From CBDHDJ01 sp965261645 (GTDB lineage: Bacteria; Pseudomonadota; Alphaproteobacteria; SHVV01), in the NCBI GenBank assembly GCA_965261645.1, contig CBDHDJ010000001.1:124001-188000 (forward strand): a DNA stretch of 64,000 bases, written 5' to 3'. Under the pieces are notes generated by a model. It was not told the DNA's origin. It searched no databases and worked only from the letters and a program-made list of their open reading frames with translations. Positions 1 through 8,229 of the stretch are shown piece after piece. Position 1 is the first letter of the stretch. Every line of letters begins with the position of its first letter. The position numbers and the translations under genes are program-made.

Positions 1-2
1 AG

Positions 3-1361
3 CGCGACAATGCGCGGCTTCTCGAAACCCTGATGCACCTCCGTGATCTCGGCAATTCGGTGATCGTCGTCGAGCACGACGAGGAAGCGATTCTCGCCGC
101 CGATTACGTGATCGACATGGGCCCGGGCGCCGGCGTGCACGGCGGCCAGGTGGTCGCTGAAGGGCCGCCGGAAAAGATCATGCAAAGCCCCGAGAGCCTG
201 ACCGGCCAGTATCTCACACGCATGCGCCAGATTCCCGTTCCGGAGCAGCGCCGGCCCGGTCAAAAGGGCAAGAACCTCGTCGTCGTCGGGGCGAAGCAGC
301 ACAATCTCGCCAATCTCACGGTGCGCTTCCCGCTCGGCACTTTCGTGTGCGTGACCGGCGTCTCGGGCGGCGGTAAATCGACGCTGATTGTCGAAACGCT
401 CTATAGGGCCATCGCGCGGCGGCTCAACAATGCACGCCATCAGGCGGGCGAGCACATGCGCGTCGATGGGATCGAGTACCTCGACAAGATCGTCGATATC
501 GACCAATCACCCATCGGCCGCACGCCGCGCTCCAATCCGGCGACCTATACCGGCGCCTTTACCCCGATCCGCGACTGGTTTGCCGGCCTACCCGAAGCGG
601 TCGCGCGCGGCTATAAGCCGGGCCGCTTCTCCTTCAATGTCAAAGGGGGACGCTGCGAGGCCTGCCAGGGCGACGGCGTGATCAAGATCGAGATGCATTT
701 CCTGCCCGATGTCTATGTCCAATGCGATGTGTGCCGGGGCGCGCGTTACAATCGCGAAACTCTAGAAATACACTTTAAGAACAAATCGATAGCTAACGTT
801 CTTGATATGACGGTTGATGAAGGAGCGGAGTTCTTCAGCGCCGTCCCGGCGATTCGGGACAAGCTCAAGACGATGCAGCGCGTCGGGCTCGGCTATATCA
901 GGATCGGGCAGCCGGCAACCACGCTATCGGGCGGCGAGGCGCAGCGCGTCAAGCTCTCCAAGGAGCTAGCGCGCCGGGCGACGGGCCAGACGCTCTACAT
1001 TCTCGACGAACCGACCACCGGGCTCCACTTCGAGGATGTCCGGCGCTTGCTCGAGGTTCTCCACGCCCTGGTCGAATCCGGTAATACCGTCATCATCATC
1101 GAGCACAATCTCGAAGTCATCAAAACCGCGGACTGGATCCTCGATCTGGGACCCGGCGGCGGCGATGCCGGCGGCAAGATCGTCGCCGAGGGAACGCCGG
1201 AAGACGTGGCCGAGGTGATGGAAAGCTATACCGGGGGGTATCTCCGCCAGTATCTCGCGCGCACGAAGGCGCAGAAACGCGCGGCGCCGAAGCGGGCCAA
1301 GGCGGGTGCAAACCGCCGGGCGCGCGGCAACGGCCGCACCGCGGCACGGAAATCGGCCTGA
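3..1361 (+). CDS. uvrA: UvrA, excinuclease ABC subunit A, C-terminal part
   Basis: This is the C-terminal half of the DNA-damage-recognition ATPase of nucleotide excision repair; it enters the window already open. Near 358-387 is the Walker A motif of the second ABC domain (GVSGGGKSTL). A CxxC...CxxC zinc module lies near 655-745 (CEAC and CDVC), the ABC signature LSGGEAQR near 925, and Walker B (LYILDEPTTGLH) near 1000. The last 25 or so residues are a basic Arg/Ala/Lys tail, common in alphaproteobacterial UvrA. The first residues visible (RDNARLLETL) precede the usual LGNSVIVVEHDE motif, so the frame is continuous with upstream coding sequence. The GTG of the next gene lies 7 bases after the stop, so the two may be transcribed together. 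Confidence 0.97.
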   Translation, partial: RDNARLLETLMHLRDLGNSVIVVEHDEEAILAADYVIDMGPGAGVHGGQVVAEGPPEKIMQSPESLTGQYLTRMRQIPVPEQRRPGQKGKNLVVVGAKQHNLANLTVRFPLGTFVCVTGVSGGGKSTLIVETLYRAIARRLNNARHQAGEHMRVDGIEYLDKIVDIDQSPIGRTPRSNPATYTGAFTPIRDWFAGLPEAVARGYKPGRFSFNVKGGRCEACQGDGVIKIEMHFLPDVYVQCDVCRGARYNRETLEIHFKNKSIANVLDMTVDEGAEFFSAVPAIRDKLKTMQRVGLGYIRIGQPATTLSGGEAQRVKLSKELARRATGQTLYILDEPTTGLHFEDVRRLLEVLHALVESGNTVIIIEHNLEVIKTADWILDLGPGGGDAGGKIVAEGTPEDVAEVMESYTGGYLRQYLARTKAQKRAAPKRAKAGANRRARGNGRTAARKSA

Positions 1362-1368
1362 GGTCGCC

Positions 1369-1668
1369 GTGACGCCTCGCGAACGCGCACTCGATAATGT
1401 GAAAGAGATCGTGCTGGGCGCCCTGGTCGGCTACGATGCCAAGGTCTACCTGTTCGGATCGTGTGCGACCGGAATTGCCCGCCGTTCGAGCGACATCGAT
1501 ATCCCGATTGACTCCAAAGAGGCCCTTCCTGCCAGCCTTATCTCACACATCCGCGACATATTGGAGGAGAGCACAATCCCTTACGATATTGACGTCGTCG
1601 ATATGACAAGCGCGTCAAGCGCCATCCGCGGGCGCGTTCATCACGAAGGTGTCGTTTGGAAAGAGTAA
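1369..1668 (+). CDS. MNT-type minimal nucleotidyltransferase (MntA-like antitoxin)
   Basis: A protein of about 99 residues with the minimal nucleotidyltransferase fold. The motif FGSCATGIARRSSDIDIPID carries the GSxxxG and SDxD signatures of polymerase-beta-like NTases, and a later acidic position is in YDIDVVD. The open frame reaches back to 1306 inside uvrA, but the GTG at 1369 (VTPRERALDN) clears uvrA and gives the usual family length. The next gene encodes a HEPN protein and overlaps it by 13 bases. In characterised type VII systems (MntA/HepT) the MNT protein adds AMP to a tyrosine of the HEPN toxin to neutralise it. The function here is inferred from family and neighbour. Confidence 0.8.
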   Translation: MTPRERALDNVKEIVLGALVGYDAKVYLFGSCATGIARRSSDIDIPIDSKEALPASLISHIRDILEESTIPYDIDVVDMTSASSAIRGRVHHEGVVWKE

Positions 1669-2057
1669 AGGAGCGACTTGAAGAAGCCCAAAGGGCCTGT
1701 GCAACGCATGACGAGATCGCTCGCATTGAGCGACCGAACGCATTACAACGCGACGCCGCGCCAACACGGTTCGACAACACTTTCGAGGCCGTCTGGAAAA
1801 CGACTCAGCAGTATCTGGCCGATCATGAGGGGATCGACGTTGCATCACCCAAGGGATGCGTGCGCGCCGCCCGGCGCGCAGGCGTACTGACCGACGAACA
1901 ATCAGAAGCCGCGCTGGTGATGACGGATGACCGCAATCTGCTCGTACACACCTACAAGGAGGCACTGGCCGTCGAGGTATTCAGCCGCCTCGGGGCGCAC
2001 GCCACGGTGCTGAGAGCTTGGCTAGACGCTGTTCGGACCCGTGTCGGAAAAAGCTGA
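1656..2057 (+). CDS. HEPN-domain protein (HepT-like RNase toxin)
   Basis: A 133-residue helical protein of the HI0074/HepT-like substrate-binding family. Near residues 97-104 is RNLLVHTY, an exact RX4HXY motif: Arg and His form the HEPN ribonuclease site, and the Tyr is the residue AMPylated by MntA in characterised pairs. The start is a TTG at 1656 with GAAGG six bases upstream, overlapping the end of the MNT gene. Its own end overlaps the GTG start of trmFO by 17 bases. This tight coupling suggests translation of toxin, antitoxin and trmFO from one message. Activity as a toxin is inferred, not shown. Confidence 0.8.
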   Translation: MERVKERLEEAQRACATHDEIARIERPNALQRDAAPTRFDNTFEAVWKTTQQYLADHEGIDVASPKGCVRAARRAGVLTDEQSEAALVMTDDRNLLVHTYKEALAVEVFSRLGAHATVLRAWLDAVRTRVGKS

Positions 2058-3390
2058 TCTCAAGCCCATTCATGTTATCGGCGGCGGCTTGACCGGCTCG
2101 GAGGCAGCTTGGCAGCTCGCCCGGGCCGGGGTGCCGGCCGTTCTGCACGAGATGCGGCCCAACCGGGGCACCGAGGCGCATGTCACGGGGCGCCTCGCCG
2201 AGCTCGTGTGTTCGAACTCGTTCCGCTCCGACGATGCGCAGGCGAGCGCCATCGGGCTTCTGCACGAGGAGATGCGCCGTGCGGGTTCGCTCATTTTACG
2301 GGCGGGCGATGCCAACCGGGTGCCGGCAGGCACTGCGCTGGCCGTCGACCGGGAAGGGTTTTCGGCCAGCGTCGAGCAGGCGCTCGAGGATGAGCCGCTG
2401 GTCACCATCGAACGTGGCGAGGTGGCCGGCCTGCCGCCGGATGAATGGGACAGCGTCATCATCGCCACCGGCCCTTTGACCTCACCGGCCCTCGCCGATG
2501 CGATCCGCGAGCTGACGGGCGAGGACTCGCTCGCCTTCTTCGATGCCATCTCGCCTATCGTGCACAAGGATTCGATCGATTTCTCGAAGGCGTGGTTCCA
2601 ATCGCGTTACGACAAGGGCGATGGCGCCGATTACATCAACTGCCCGCTGACGCAAGCCGAATACCGCGCGTTTCTAAATGCGCTGCTCAGCGCTGAGACA
2701 ACCGCGTTCAAGGAGTGGGAAAAGGATACGCCCTACTTCGAGGGCTGCCTGCCGATCGAGGTGATGGCCGAGCGCGGACCGGACACCCTGCGTTACGGGC
2801 CAATGAAGCCGGTGGGGCTGACCAACCCCCACGCCGCCGAGCGGGCCCACGCCGTGGTGCAGCTGCGCCAGGACAACGCGCTCGGCACGCTCTACAACAT
2901 TGTCGGCTTCCAGACCAAGCTCAAATACGGCGAGCAGAAGCGGGTGTTCAGCCTGATCCCGGGCCTCGAGAACGCCGAGTTCGCCCGGCTCGGTGGCGTG
3001 CACCGCAACACTTTTCTCAACAGCCCGCGCTTGCTCGACGAAGCGCTCCGGTTAAAAGCACGTCCCCGGCTCCGCTTCGCCGGCCAGATTACCGGGGTCG
3101 AGGGCTATATCGAAAGCGCCGCCATCGGTCTCCTGGCCGGGCGCTTCGCGGCCGCCAACCGCAACGGGTTTGCGCCTCAATGCCCGCCCGCGACGACAGC
3201 GCTCGGTGCGCTCCTTCACCACATCACGGGTGGCGCCGATGCCGCGACGTTCCAGCCGATGAACATCAATTTCGGGCTGTTCCCACCGCTCGCGACGCGG
3301 CTCAATCGCAAAGACCGCAAGGCTGCCGTGACGCACCGCGCGCTCAACGAGCTCGAGACCTGGCTCGGCACCCGCGCCGCAGCCGAATAA
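2041..3390 (+). CDS. trmFO: TrmFO, methylenetetrahydrofolate:tRNA uracil-54 methyltransferase
   Basis: Flavoenzyme that makes 5-methyluridine at tRNA position 54 using methylene-THF and FADH2, also called Gid. At 449 residues it has normal family length. The N-terminal FAD dinucleotide-binding loop is VIGGGLTGSEAAWQLA (residues about 12-27), followed by the family-typical HEMRP and LVCSNSFRSD segments. GTG at 2041 is the likely start and lies inside the HEPN gene. The coding sequence stops only 4 bases before an IS5-family element, and it is intact. Confidence 0.96.
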   Translation: MSEKADLKPIHVIGGGLTGSEAAWQLARAGVPAVLHEMRPNRGTEAHVTGRLAELVCSNSFRSDDAQASAIGLLHEEMRRAGSLILRAGDANRVPAGTALAVDREGFSASVEQALEDEPLVTIERGEVAGLPPDEWDSVIIATGPLTSPALADAIRELTGEDSLAFFDAISPIVHKDSIDFSKAWFQSRYDKGDGADYINCPLTQAEYRAFLNALLSAETTAFKEWEKDTPYFEGCLPIEVMAERGPDTLRYGPMKPVGLTNPHAAERAHAVVQLRQDNALGTLYNIVGFQTKLKYGEQKRVFSLIPGLENAEFARLGGVHRNTFLNSPRLLDEALRLKARPRLRFAGQITGVEGYIESAAIGLLAGRFAAANRNGFAPQCPPATTALGALLHHITGGADAATFQPMNINFGLFPPLATRLNRKDRKAAVTHRALNELETWLGTRAAAE

Positions 3391-3394
3391 CTCA

Positions 3395-4301
3395 GAGGCC
3401 GTTTCGAAAGGGGTTGAGTGGCCGGTGTCGATGTGATTCCAAGGAGGTTGCTGAGACCGATATGGAGCCGCCATGTGGACGCCGACCACCCGAGAGCAGC
3501 ATAGCCGCAAGACGCTGCGTTATCAGACTGATTTGACCGATGCGGAGTGGGTTGTGATCGAGCCTCATTTGCCTCCGGCTCATGGCACGGGACGGCCCCG
3601 GTCATGGCCGATGCGAGAGATCGTCAACGGCATTTTCTACGTGATGCGGGCTGGCTGCCCTTGGCGCTTGCTGCCAAGCGATTTGCCACCGTGGGGCACG
3701 ATCTATCGCTGGTTCGCCAAGTTCCGCGACGACGGCCTCCTTGAGAAGATCAATCACTCTCTGGTCATGGCCGATCGCGAGCGGGTCGGACGCGAGGCCA
3801 GCCCGAGCGGCGCGATTATCGACAGCCAGAGCGTCAAGACAACCGAGGCTGGTGGCCCCCGCGGCTACGATGCGGGCAAGAAGATCAAGGGGCGCAAGCG
3901 CCACGCGCTGGTCGACACCGACGGGCGCGGCCTCGTGCTCGAGGCGCATCCGGCGAGTATCCAGGACCGCGATGGTGGCGGGTCGCTGCTGTGCGCCTCA
4001 CGCGGCTCGTTTCCGTTCATCGAGAAGGTCTTTGCCGACAGCGGCTACGCCGGCGAGAAGGTCGCCACGGCCACCGTGATCGCCGTCGAGATCGTGCGCA
4101 AAAGCCCCGATCAGGTCGGCTTCGCCGTCCAACCGCGCCGCTGGGTCGTGGAGCGCTTCTTCGCCTGGATCAACCGCAACCGGCGACTGGCAAAGGACTT
4201 CGAGGCCACCATCGCCTCGGCCCGCGCCTTCCTCTACGCCGCCTCCGTCATGCTCCTCGTCCGCAGATTGGCCCGAGCCGCATGACTTTCGAAACCGACT
4301 C
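3395..4301 (+). mobile_element. IS5-family insertion sequence, 907 bp, intact
   Basis: The element is bounded by imperfect inverted repeats: GAGGCCGTTTCGAAAG at the left end and GAGTCGGTTTCGAAAG (reverse complement) at the right end. It is flanked by the trinucleotide TCA on both sides (3392-3394 and 4302-4304), a TNA-type 3-bp target duplication as known for parts of the IS5 family. It carries one intact transposase gene. The right-hand TCA is also the stop codon (TGA) of the minus-strand gene next to it, so insertion left both neighbouring genes whole. Confidence 0.9.
3473..4285 (+). CDS. IS5-family transposase
   Basis: A 270-residue DDE transposase with an N-terminal DUF4096-like domain (LTDAEWVVIEPHLPP) and WRLLPSDLPPWGTIYRWF. 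The catalytic triad is visible as D117 (IIDSQS), D189 (FADSGY) and E227 (VVERFFAW). The length and motifs are complete, so it is probably functional. Confidence 0.93.
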   Translation: MWTPTTREQHSRKTLRYQTDLTDAEWVVIEPHLPPAHGTGRPRSWPMREIVNGIFYVMRAGCPWRLLPSDLPPWGTIYRWFAKFRDDGLLEKINHSLVMADRERVGREASPSGAIIDSQSVKTTEAGGPRGYDAGKKIKGRKRHALVDTDGRGLVLEAHPASIQDRDGGGSLLCASRGSFPFIEKVFADSGYAGEKVATATVIAVEIVRKSPDQVGFAVQPRRWVVERFFAWINRNRRLAKDFEATIASARAFLYAASVMLLVRRLARAA

Positions 4302-5183
4302 TCAGTAGCGGCCCCGCCACGCGGCAAGGGTGAGTGCGACCTGGCGCCTGAGGCCGCTGATCCGCAGGCGCGGATCAAACGGATTGTAGCCCGTACGCGC
4401 CAGCCGGGAGCGATAGAGCTCGCACAGAACCGCGGGCAGAAGGGCGGGCACGGCGGCACGCGGCACGCGCGTTCGTCCGCTATGCGCATCGGCCAGATGC
4501 CGGCGGGCCAACTCCGATAGCGTTCGCACGGCCTCGCCCAATTCCGGCGTGAATCGTCCGGTAAGGATATCGGCCTCCCGGACACCGGTCTGCGCCATAA
4601 CTTCCTGTGGGAGGTAGAGCCGGTTCTGGCCGGCATGGAACGAAAGCGCGCGGATCAGGCCGATGAGCGCCCACGCGATACCGACGTGACGGGCTGTTCC
4701 CGCGACCGCTTCGTCCGCTACACCGAGCGCCCGAAGCGCGAGGACAATGAGTGTTGCCGAGGTTTCATCCGCGTAGCTCTCCAACGCACCCAGCGAGACG
4801 GGCGGGTCATCCTCGAGATCGAAGGCGCGCGCATCGATCAAGCGGTCGAAGCTCTCGCGCGGCAGATCATGGGCTTGGACCACCGTCGCCAGAGCCAGCG
4901 CAACCTGATGGGGCCGGGGCCGGCCGGCATAGATTTCACCGATAACGCCGCGCCAGAACTGGAGCCGAACCTCGCCGAGCAACGGCTCCGATACGTGTTC
5001 GCGAATCCGCGCGATCTCCAGGTTGAAGGCGTAGAGGGCCAGTAACGCGGCGCGGGCGTCTGTCGGGGCAAACAGCGTGGTGAGATAGCGGTCGTAGTCC
5101 GCTGCACGGACCGCCCGCGCACAGAAATCGAGGGAGGCATCGCCTGCGTCCATCGCCCGACCGTTCCACCCGGGCGCGTTCAA
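4302..5183 (-). CDS. Squalene/phytoene-synthase-family protein, NDUFAF6-like
   Basis: A 293-residue member of the trans-isoprenyl diphosphate synthase superfamily. It has the typical YDRYLTTLFAP start and LYAFNLEIARIREHVSEP helix, but neither Asp-rich motif: where active synthases have DxxxD it shows IARIREHV and LIRALSFHA. The same loss is seen in NDUFAF6, the mitochondrial complex I assembly factor. A complex I assembly role is therefore more likely than prenyl chemistry. Its ATG overlaps the stop of the upstream squalene-synthase-like gene by 4 bases (5180-5183). The Mth938 (NDUFAF3-like) gene lies 1.7 kb away. An IS5 element abuts its stop codon but does not damage it. Confidence 0.8.
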   Translation of the reverse strand: MNAPGWNGRAMDAGDASLDFCARAVRAADYDRYLTTLFAPTDARAALLALYAFNLEIARIREHVSEPLLGEVRLQFWRGVIGEIYAGRPRPHQVALALATVVQAHDLPRESFDRLIDARAFDLEDDPPVSLGALESYADETSATLIVLALRALGVADEAVAGTARHVGIAWALIGLIRALSFHAGQNRLYLPQEVMAQTGVREADILTGRFTPELGEAVRTLSELARRHLADAHSGRTRVPRAAVPALLPAVLCELYRSRLARTGYNPFDPRLRISGLRRQVALTLAAWRGRY

Positions 5184-6169
5184 GGCCCGCCCGGGTGTCC
5201 CGCCGGCCGACCAAATATGACGCTGTGATCGGCGAGGATGGCGTCGTGGACCGCCCGATAACGTCCGTAAAGATCGACCAGGATCGATCGTTCCCTCTCG
5301 TCCAGCAGGTTCGCGAATTTTTCAAGCGCGCGTTCCGCACCACGCCCATGCACCCTCGCCCGCTCCAGGATGGCATCGAGAAGGGGCGCGAGTTGCGCGT
5401 GATCGCCGACTGCTACGGCATTTCTGAGCCCGGCCTCGTCAAGCCCGGCCGCGCGGATCGCCTCCGCGGGAATGGTCAAAAGCTGCGCGCTCTTCATGGC
5501 GTCGAGCGGCAGATCGCGCAGGATGTGCACGAGGTAGCAGAAGATCGCCATGTCGCGGGCGAGATCTGCGAGCGGCACCTCGCCCGCCAAGCAGGTCGTG
5601 TGCCCGTCCGTCACGCGGCACGCCAGGATGTAGAGAAAAATCATCGCCGGGGCGACGGCCGCACCCTCGCTGTAGGCGGCAAAATCCTCCCACGTGGCAA
5701 GGGGCTCCTCCTCCACGTCACGGCGGAGCGCAGCGGCGAGCTTGCGCCAGGGGTCCGCCCCGATGTTACTCGCGCCGGCATAGTGATTGAGGGCAAGAAA
5801 GACCTCGGGCTCGAAGGCTGCCGCATCGGGCGCGAACGTTGCCGCCGCGGCAGCGATCGCCTGGTCGAGCCAGCGCGCGAGAAGATCGCCCATGGCGCCC
5901 CGGGTCCGCGCCCGCTCGGCTGCCGGGCGGGCCAGGAAACGGTTATCGACCGCATCATCGAGCACGCGCATCGCGGCATAGCAAACCAGAAACAACCGGC
6001 GCTTGACCGGATGGTCGAGGCGCTGCGCCACCGCATGGAGATGGTTGGGCGAGCCCGCCGCAATCGCCTCGCAATGGGCTACCGCCGCGGCGAGATCGTC
6101 GGCCGCCGCGCTCGATGATTGCCGCCACGCGGCATTCCGATATAATGTCTCCTTAACCACGTATTTCAT
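5180..6169 (-). CDS. Squalene/phytoene-synthase-like protein with Asp motifs
   Basis: About 329 residues if started at the ATG at 6167-6169 (MKYVVKETLYRN); an ATG 105 bases further up (6274) is in frame but runs through a small plus-strand gene. The protein keeps both Asp motifs of prenyl synthases: VLDDAVDNRF and HILRDLPLDA. It could therefore still bind diphosphate substrates, unlike its downstream neighbour. Substrate and product cannot be named from sequence. It is translationally coupled to the NDUFAF6-like gene. Confidence 0.75.
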   Translation of the reverse strand: MKYVVKETLYRNAAWRQSSSAAADDLAAAVAHCEAIAAGSPNHLHAVAQRLDHPVKRRLFLVCYAAMRVLDDAVDNRFLARPAAERARTRGAMGDLLARWLDQAIAAAAATFAPDAAAFEPEVFLALNHYAGASNIGADPWRKLAAALRRDVEEEPLATWEDFAAYSEGAAVAPAMIFLYILACRVTDGHTTCLAGEVPLADLARDMAIFCYLVHILRDLPLDAMKSAQLLTIPAEAIRAAGLDEAGLRNAVAVGDHAQLAPLLDAILERARVHGRGAERALEKFANLLDERERSILVDLYGRYRAVHDAILADHSVIFGRPAGHPGGP

Positions 6170-6193
6170 CCGGACAATCGGGGGATGCACGCC

Positions 6194-6289
6194 ATGAAGA
6201 ATCCGCTCGAGTCGCTGCCCAGCACGATCATCATGGGCCTCATTATGACTGTCATACTTGTGCTCCTTGTCCAAGCCATTGGCGCTTGA
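6194..6289 (+). CDS. Very small single-helix membrane protein (31 aa)
   Basis: A short frame starting MKNPLESLPSTIIMG and continuing as a hydrophobic helix rich in Ile, Leu and Val, ending VQAIGA and TGA. The ATG at 6194 has GGGG nine bases upstream; another in-frame ATG at 6185 would give 34 residues. It lies 26 bases before the start of the urate-oxidase-N-like gene on the same strand and divergent from the synthase-like gene. The conserved-looking hydrophobic profile, ribosome-site spacing and neighbour support a real gene, but its function is unknown. Confidence 0.55.
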   Translation: MKNPLESLPSTIIMGLIMTVILVLLVQAIGA

Positions 6290-6315
6290 GGCTGGCCGAG
6301 AAGGGAAAACGAACG

Positions 6316-6822
6316 ATGGAATTCGATTATACCTGGTGGGCCTTCTTCATCCGCTGGCTGCACGTACTGAGCGGAGTCATGTGGATCGGAATTTTGTGGT
6401 ACTTCAACTTCGTCCAGATCCCCTCGATGCCCAAGATCCCGAATGAGCAGAAGCCCGCGATCAGCAAGGTGATCGCGCCGGCCGCGCTGTTCTGGTTCCG
6501 GTGGGGCGCCATGGCGACGATCGTCACCGGTCTCATTCTGGCCTGGATGAGCGGCTATATCGGCGAGGCGATCATTCTCGGCCTCGGCGACAACGTGGCC
6601 CAGCATTCGGCGATCGGCTTCGGCATGTGGCTCGGCACCATCATGTGGTTCAACGTCTGGTTCATCATCTGGCCGAACCAGAAAAAGGCGCTCGGCATGG
6701 TCGAGGTGCCGGCCGAGGAGAAGGCCAAGGCGGCGCGGACCGCCATGCTGTTTTCGCGCACCAACACGATGCTCTCGATTCCCATGCTGTATGCCATGGT
6801 CTCGGCGCAGAACAGCTGGTAG
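6316..6822 (+). CDS. Urate-oxidase N-terminal-like (DUF989) membrane protein
   Basis: A 168-residue protein with four predicted membrane helices: about residues 8-28, 58-80, 98-120 and 145-165. It resembles the membrane domain of PuuD-type urate hydroxylases (IRWLHVLSGVMWIGILWYFNF), with conserved His and Trp positions that in related domains bind haem. No C-terminal cytochrome c domain is present, so it is not a full PuuD. ATG 6316 follows GAGAAGGGA at suitable distance. It is followed by a strong terminator. Confidence 0.75.
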   Translation: MEFDYTWWAFFIRWLHVLSGVMWIGILWYFNFVQIPSMPKIPNEQKPAISKVIAPAALFWFRWGAMATIVTGLILAWMSGYIGEAIILGLGDNVAQHSAIGFGMWLGTIMWFNVWFIIWPNQKKALGMVEVPAEEKAKAARTAMLFSRTNTMLSIPMLYAMVSAQNSW

Positions 6823-6843
6823 CGCGTGAAAGTCGAAATCGGG

Positions 6844-6874
6844 ACGGGGGCCTTCGGGCCCCCGTTTCATTTTG
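6844..6874 (+). terminator. Rho-independent terminator with UUCG loop
   Basis: A 9-bp perfect stem (ACGGGGGCC / GGCCCCCGT) closed by the stable tetraloop TTCG, followed by TTCATTTTGT. It lies 21 bases after the urate-oxidase-N-like gene and just before the convergent Mth938 gene, so it may act in both directions. Confidence 0.8.
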
Positions 6875-6887
6875 TAGCCCGGTCCGG

Positions 6888-7265
6888 TCAATCGACCGCG
6901 ATGAGAGCCGCGGCGACGCGGCGGTCCTCCGCCAGCAGCAGGTTGTAGGTGCGGCACGCGGCACCGGTGTTCATGCTTTCGAGCGCCAGGCGCCGGGCGC
7001 AAAGGCGCCCGTGGATGGTCGCGGGAACCGGCGCCATCGTCGCGCCGCAGCCGATGACGAGTATTTCGATCTTGGGCTCGGCCTTGAGGACCTCGTCGAA
7101 GTGCTCGATCCGTAAGTCTTCAAACCGCACGATCGGCCAAGCCGCGATACGGTCGGGAAACAACAGGATGGAGCCGGTGATGATCTGATCGCCGATTTGA
7201 AAGCCACCGTTGCTGTAGGACTGCACGACAAGACGAGCGCCCGTGCTGAGCGTAGTGAACTCCAT
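6888..7265 (-). CDS. Mth938-domain protein (NDUFAF3-like)
   Basis: A 125-residue Mth938/DUF498-fold protein (SNGGFQIGDQIITGSILLFP, then LVIGCGATM, and TGAACRTYNLLLAEDRRVAAALI). The human homologue NDUFAF3 is a complex I assembly factor, and the family is commonly encoded beside secDF in alphaproteobacteria. Here it starts 9 bases after secF on the same strand, so it probably belongs to the yajC-secD-secF transcript. A role in membrane-complex biogenesis is inferred. Confidence 0.85.
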   Translation of the reverse strand: MEFTTLSTGARLVVQSYSNGGFQIGDQIITGSILLFPDRIAAWPIVRFEDLRIEHFDEVLKAEPKIEILVIGCGATMAPVPATIHGRLCARRLALESMNTGAACRTYNLLLAEDRRVAAALIAVD

Positions 7266-7274
7266 AGGCGCGCC

Positions 7275-8219
7275 TCACGCGGGCTTGGCCCCTTCCTCGG
7301 TCTCGTCCTCCCGGCTGCCCGGGCGCAACCCGAGAAAGACGAGAAAAGGCGCTGCGATGAAGATCGAGGAATAGGTGCCGACCACGACGCCCCACATCAT
7401 GGCGAGGGTAAGCCCGGCGATGACCTGCCCGCCGACCAGGTAGAGGGCGAGGAGCGCGAGAAAGGTGGTCACGGACGTCATCGTCGTGCGCGACAGGGTG
7501 TCGTTGACGCTGAGATTGAGGAGACCGACGAGCGGCATCGCCTTGTATTTACGCAGGTTCTCGCGTACCCGGTCAAAGACGACGACAGTGTCGTTCAAGG
7601 AATAGCCGATGATCGTGAGAATGGCGGCGATGATCGAGAGGTTGAATTCGAGGCCGACAAGCGCGAACACTCCGATCGTCAGGATCACGTCGTGGGCGAG
7701 TGCGATCACCGCGCCCACCGCGAACTGCCATTCGAAGCGGAACCAGATGTAGATCAGCATGGCGAGGAGCGCGAGCCCCATCGCCATCGCCCCGGCCCTC
7801 ACCAACTCGGCGCTCACCTTGGGTCCGACGAACTCGACGCGGCGATAGTCGATGCCGGGACCGATCTCCCGGCCGAGCGCCTCCTTGACGGCATCGACCG
7901 CCTTTTGCTGGGCCGTCGCATCGCCGGGCTGGCGCTCCACGCGGATCAGCACGTTATCGGGCGCGCCGAATTCCTGCAGCGCCACCTCGCCGAGGCCGAT
8001 GGCGGAGAGCGATGAGCGCATGGTCGCAAGATCGGCGGGACCGGGCAGCTTCGCGTCGATCATGATGCCGCCGCGAAAATCGATGCCATAATTGAGCCCG
8101 ACGGCGAGGAACAGGACGATCGAGGCCGCCGCCAGGAGGCCCGAGATCGCCATGGCAAGCGGGCGGAACCGCATGAAGGGGATGGCGGTCTTGGACGGGA
8201 CGAGTCTGATGCGCAGCAT
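7275..8219 (-). CDS. secF: SecF, protein translocase subunit
   Basis: A 314-residue inner-membrane protein of the SecDF RND-type complex, which uses the proton gradient to help proteins leave the Sec channel. It has a first membrane helix, then GLNYGIDFRGGIMID and a small periplasmic domain, then five helices. IIGYSLNDTVVVFDRVREN is the SecF signature carrying the conserved Asp and Arg of helix 4. It lies 10 bases downstream of secD. Confidence 0.97.
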   Translation of the reverse strand: MLRIRLVPSKTAIPFMRFRPLAMAISGLLAAASIVLFLAVGLNYGIDFRGGIMIDAKLPGPADLATMRSSLSAIGLGEVALQEFGAPDNVLIRVERQPGDATAQQKAVDAVKEALGREIGPGIDYRRVEFVGPKVSAELVRAGAMAMGLALLAMLIYIWFRFEWQFAVGAVIALAHDVILTIGVFALVGLEFNLSIIAAILTIIGYSLNDTVVVFDRVRENLRKYKAMPLVGLLNLSVNDTLSRTTMTSVTTFLALLALYLVGGQVIAGLTLAMMWGVVVGTYSSIFIAAPFLVFLGLRPGSREDETEEGAKPA

Positions 8220-8229
8220 GGCGGCCTCG

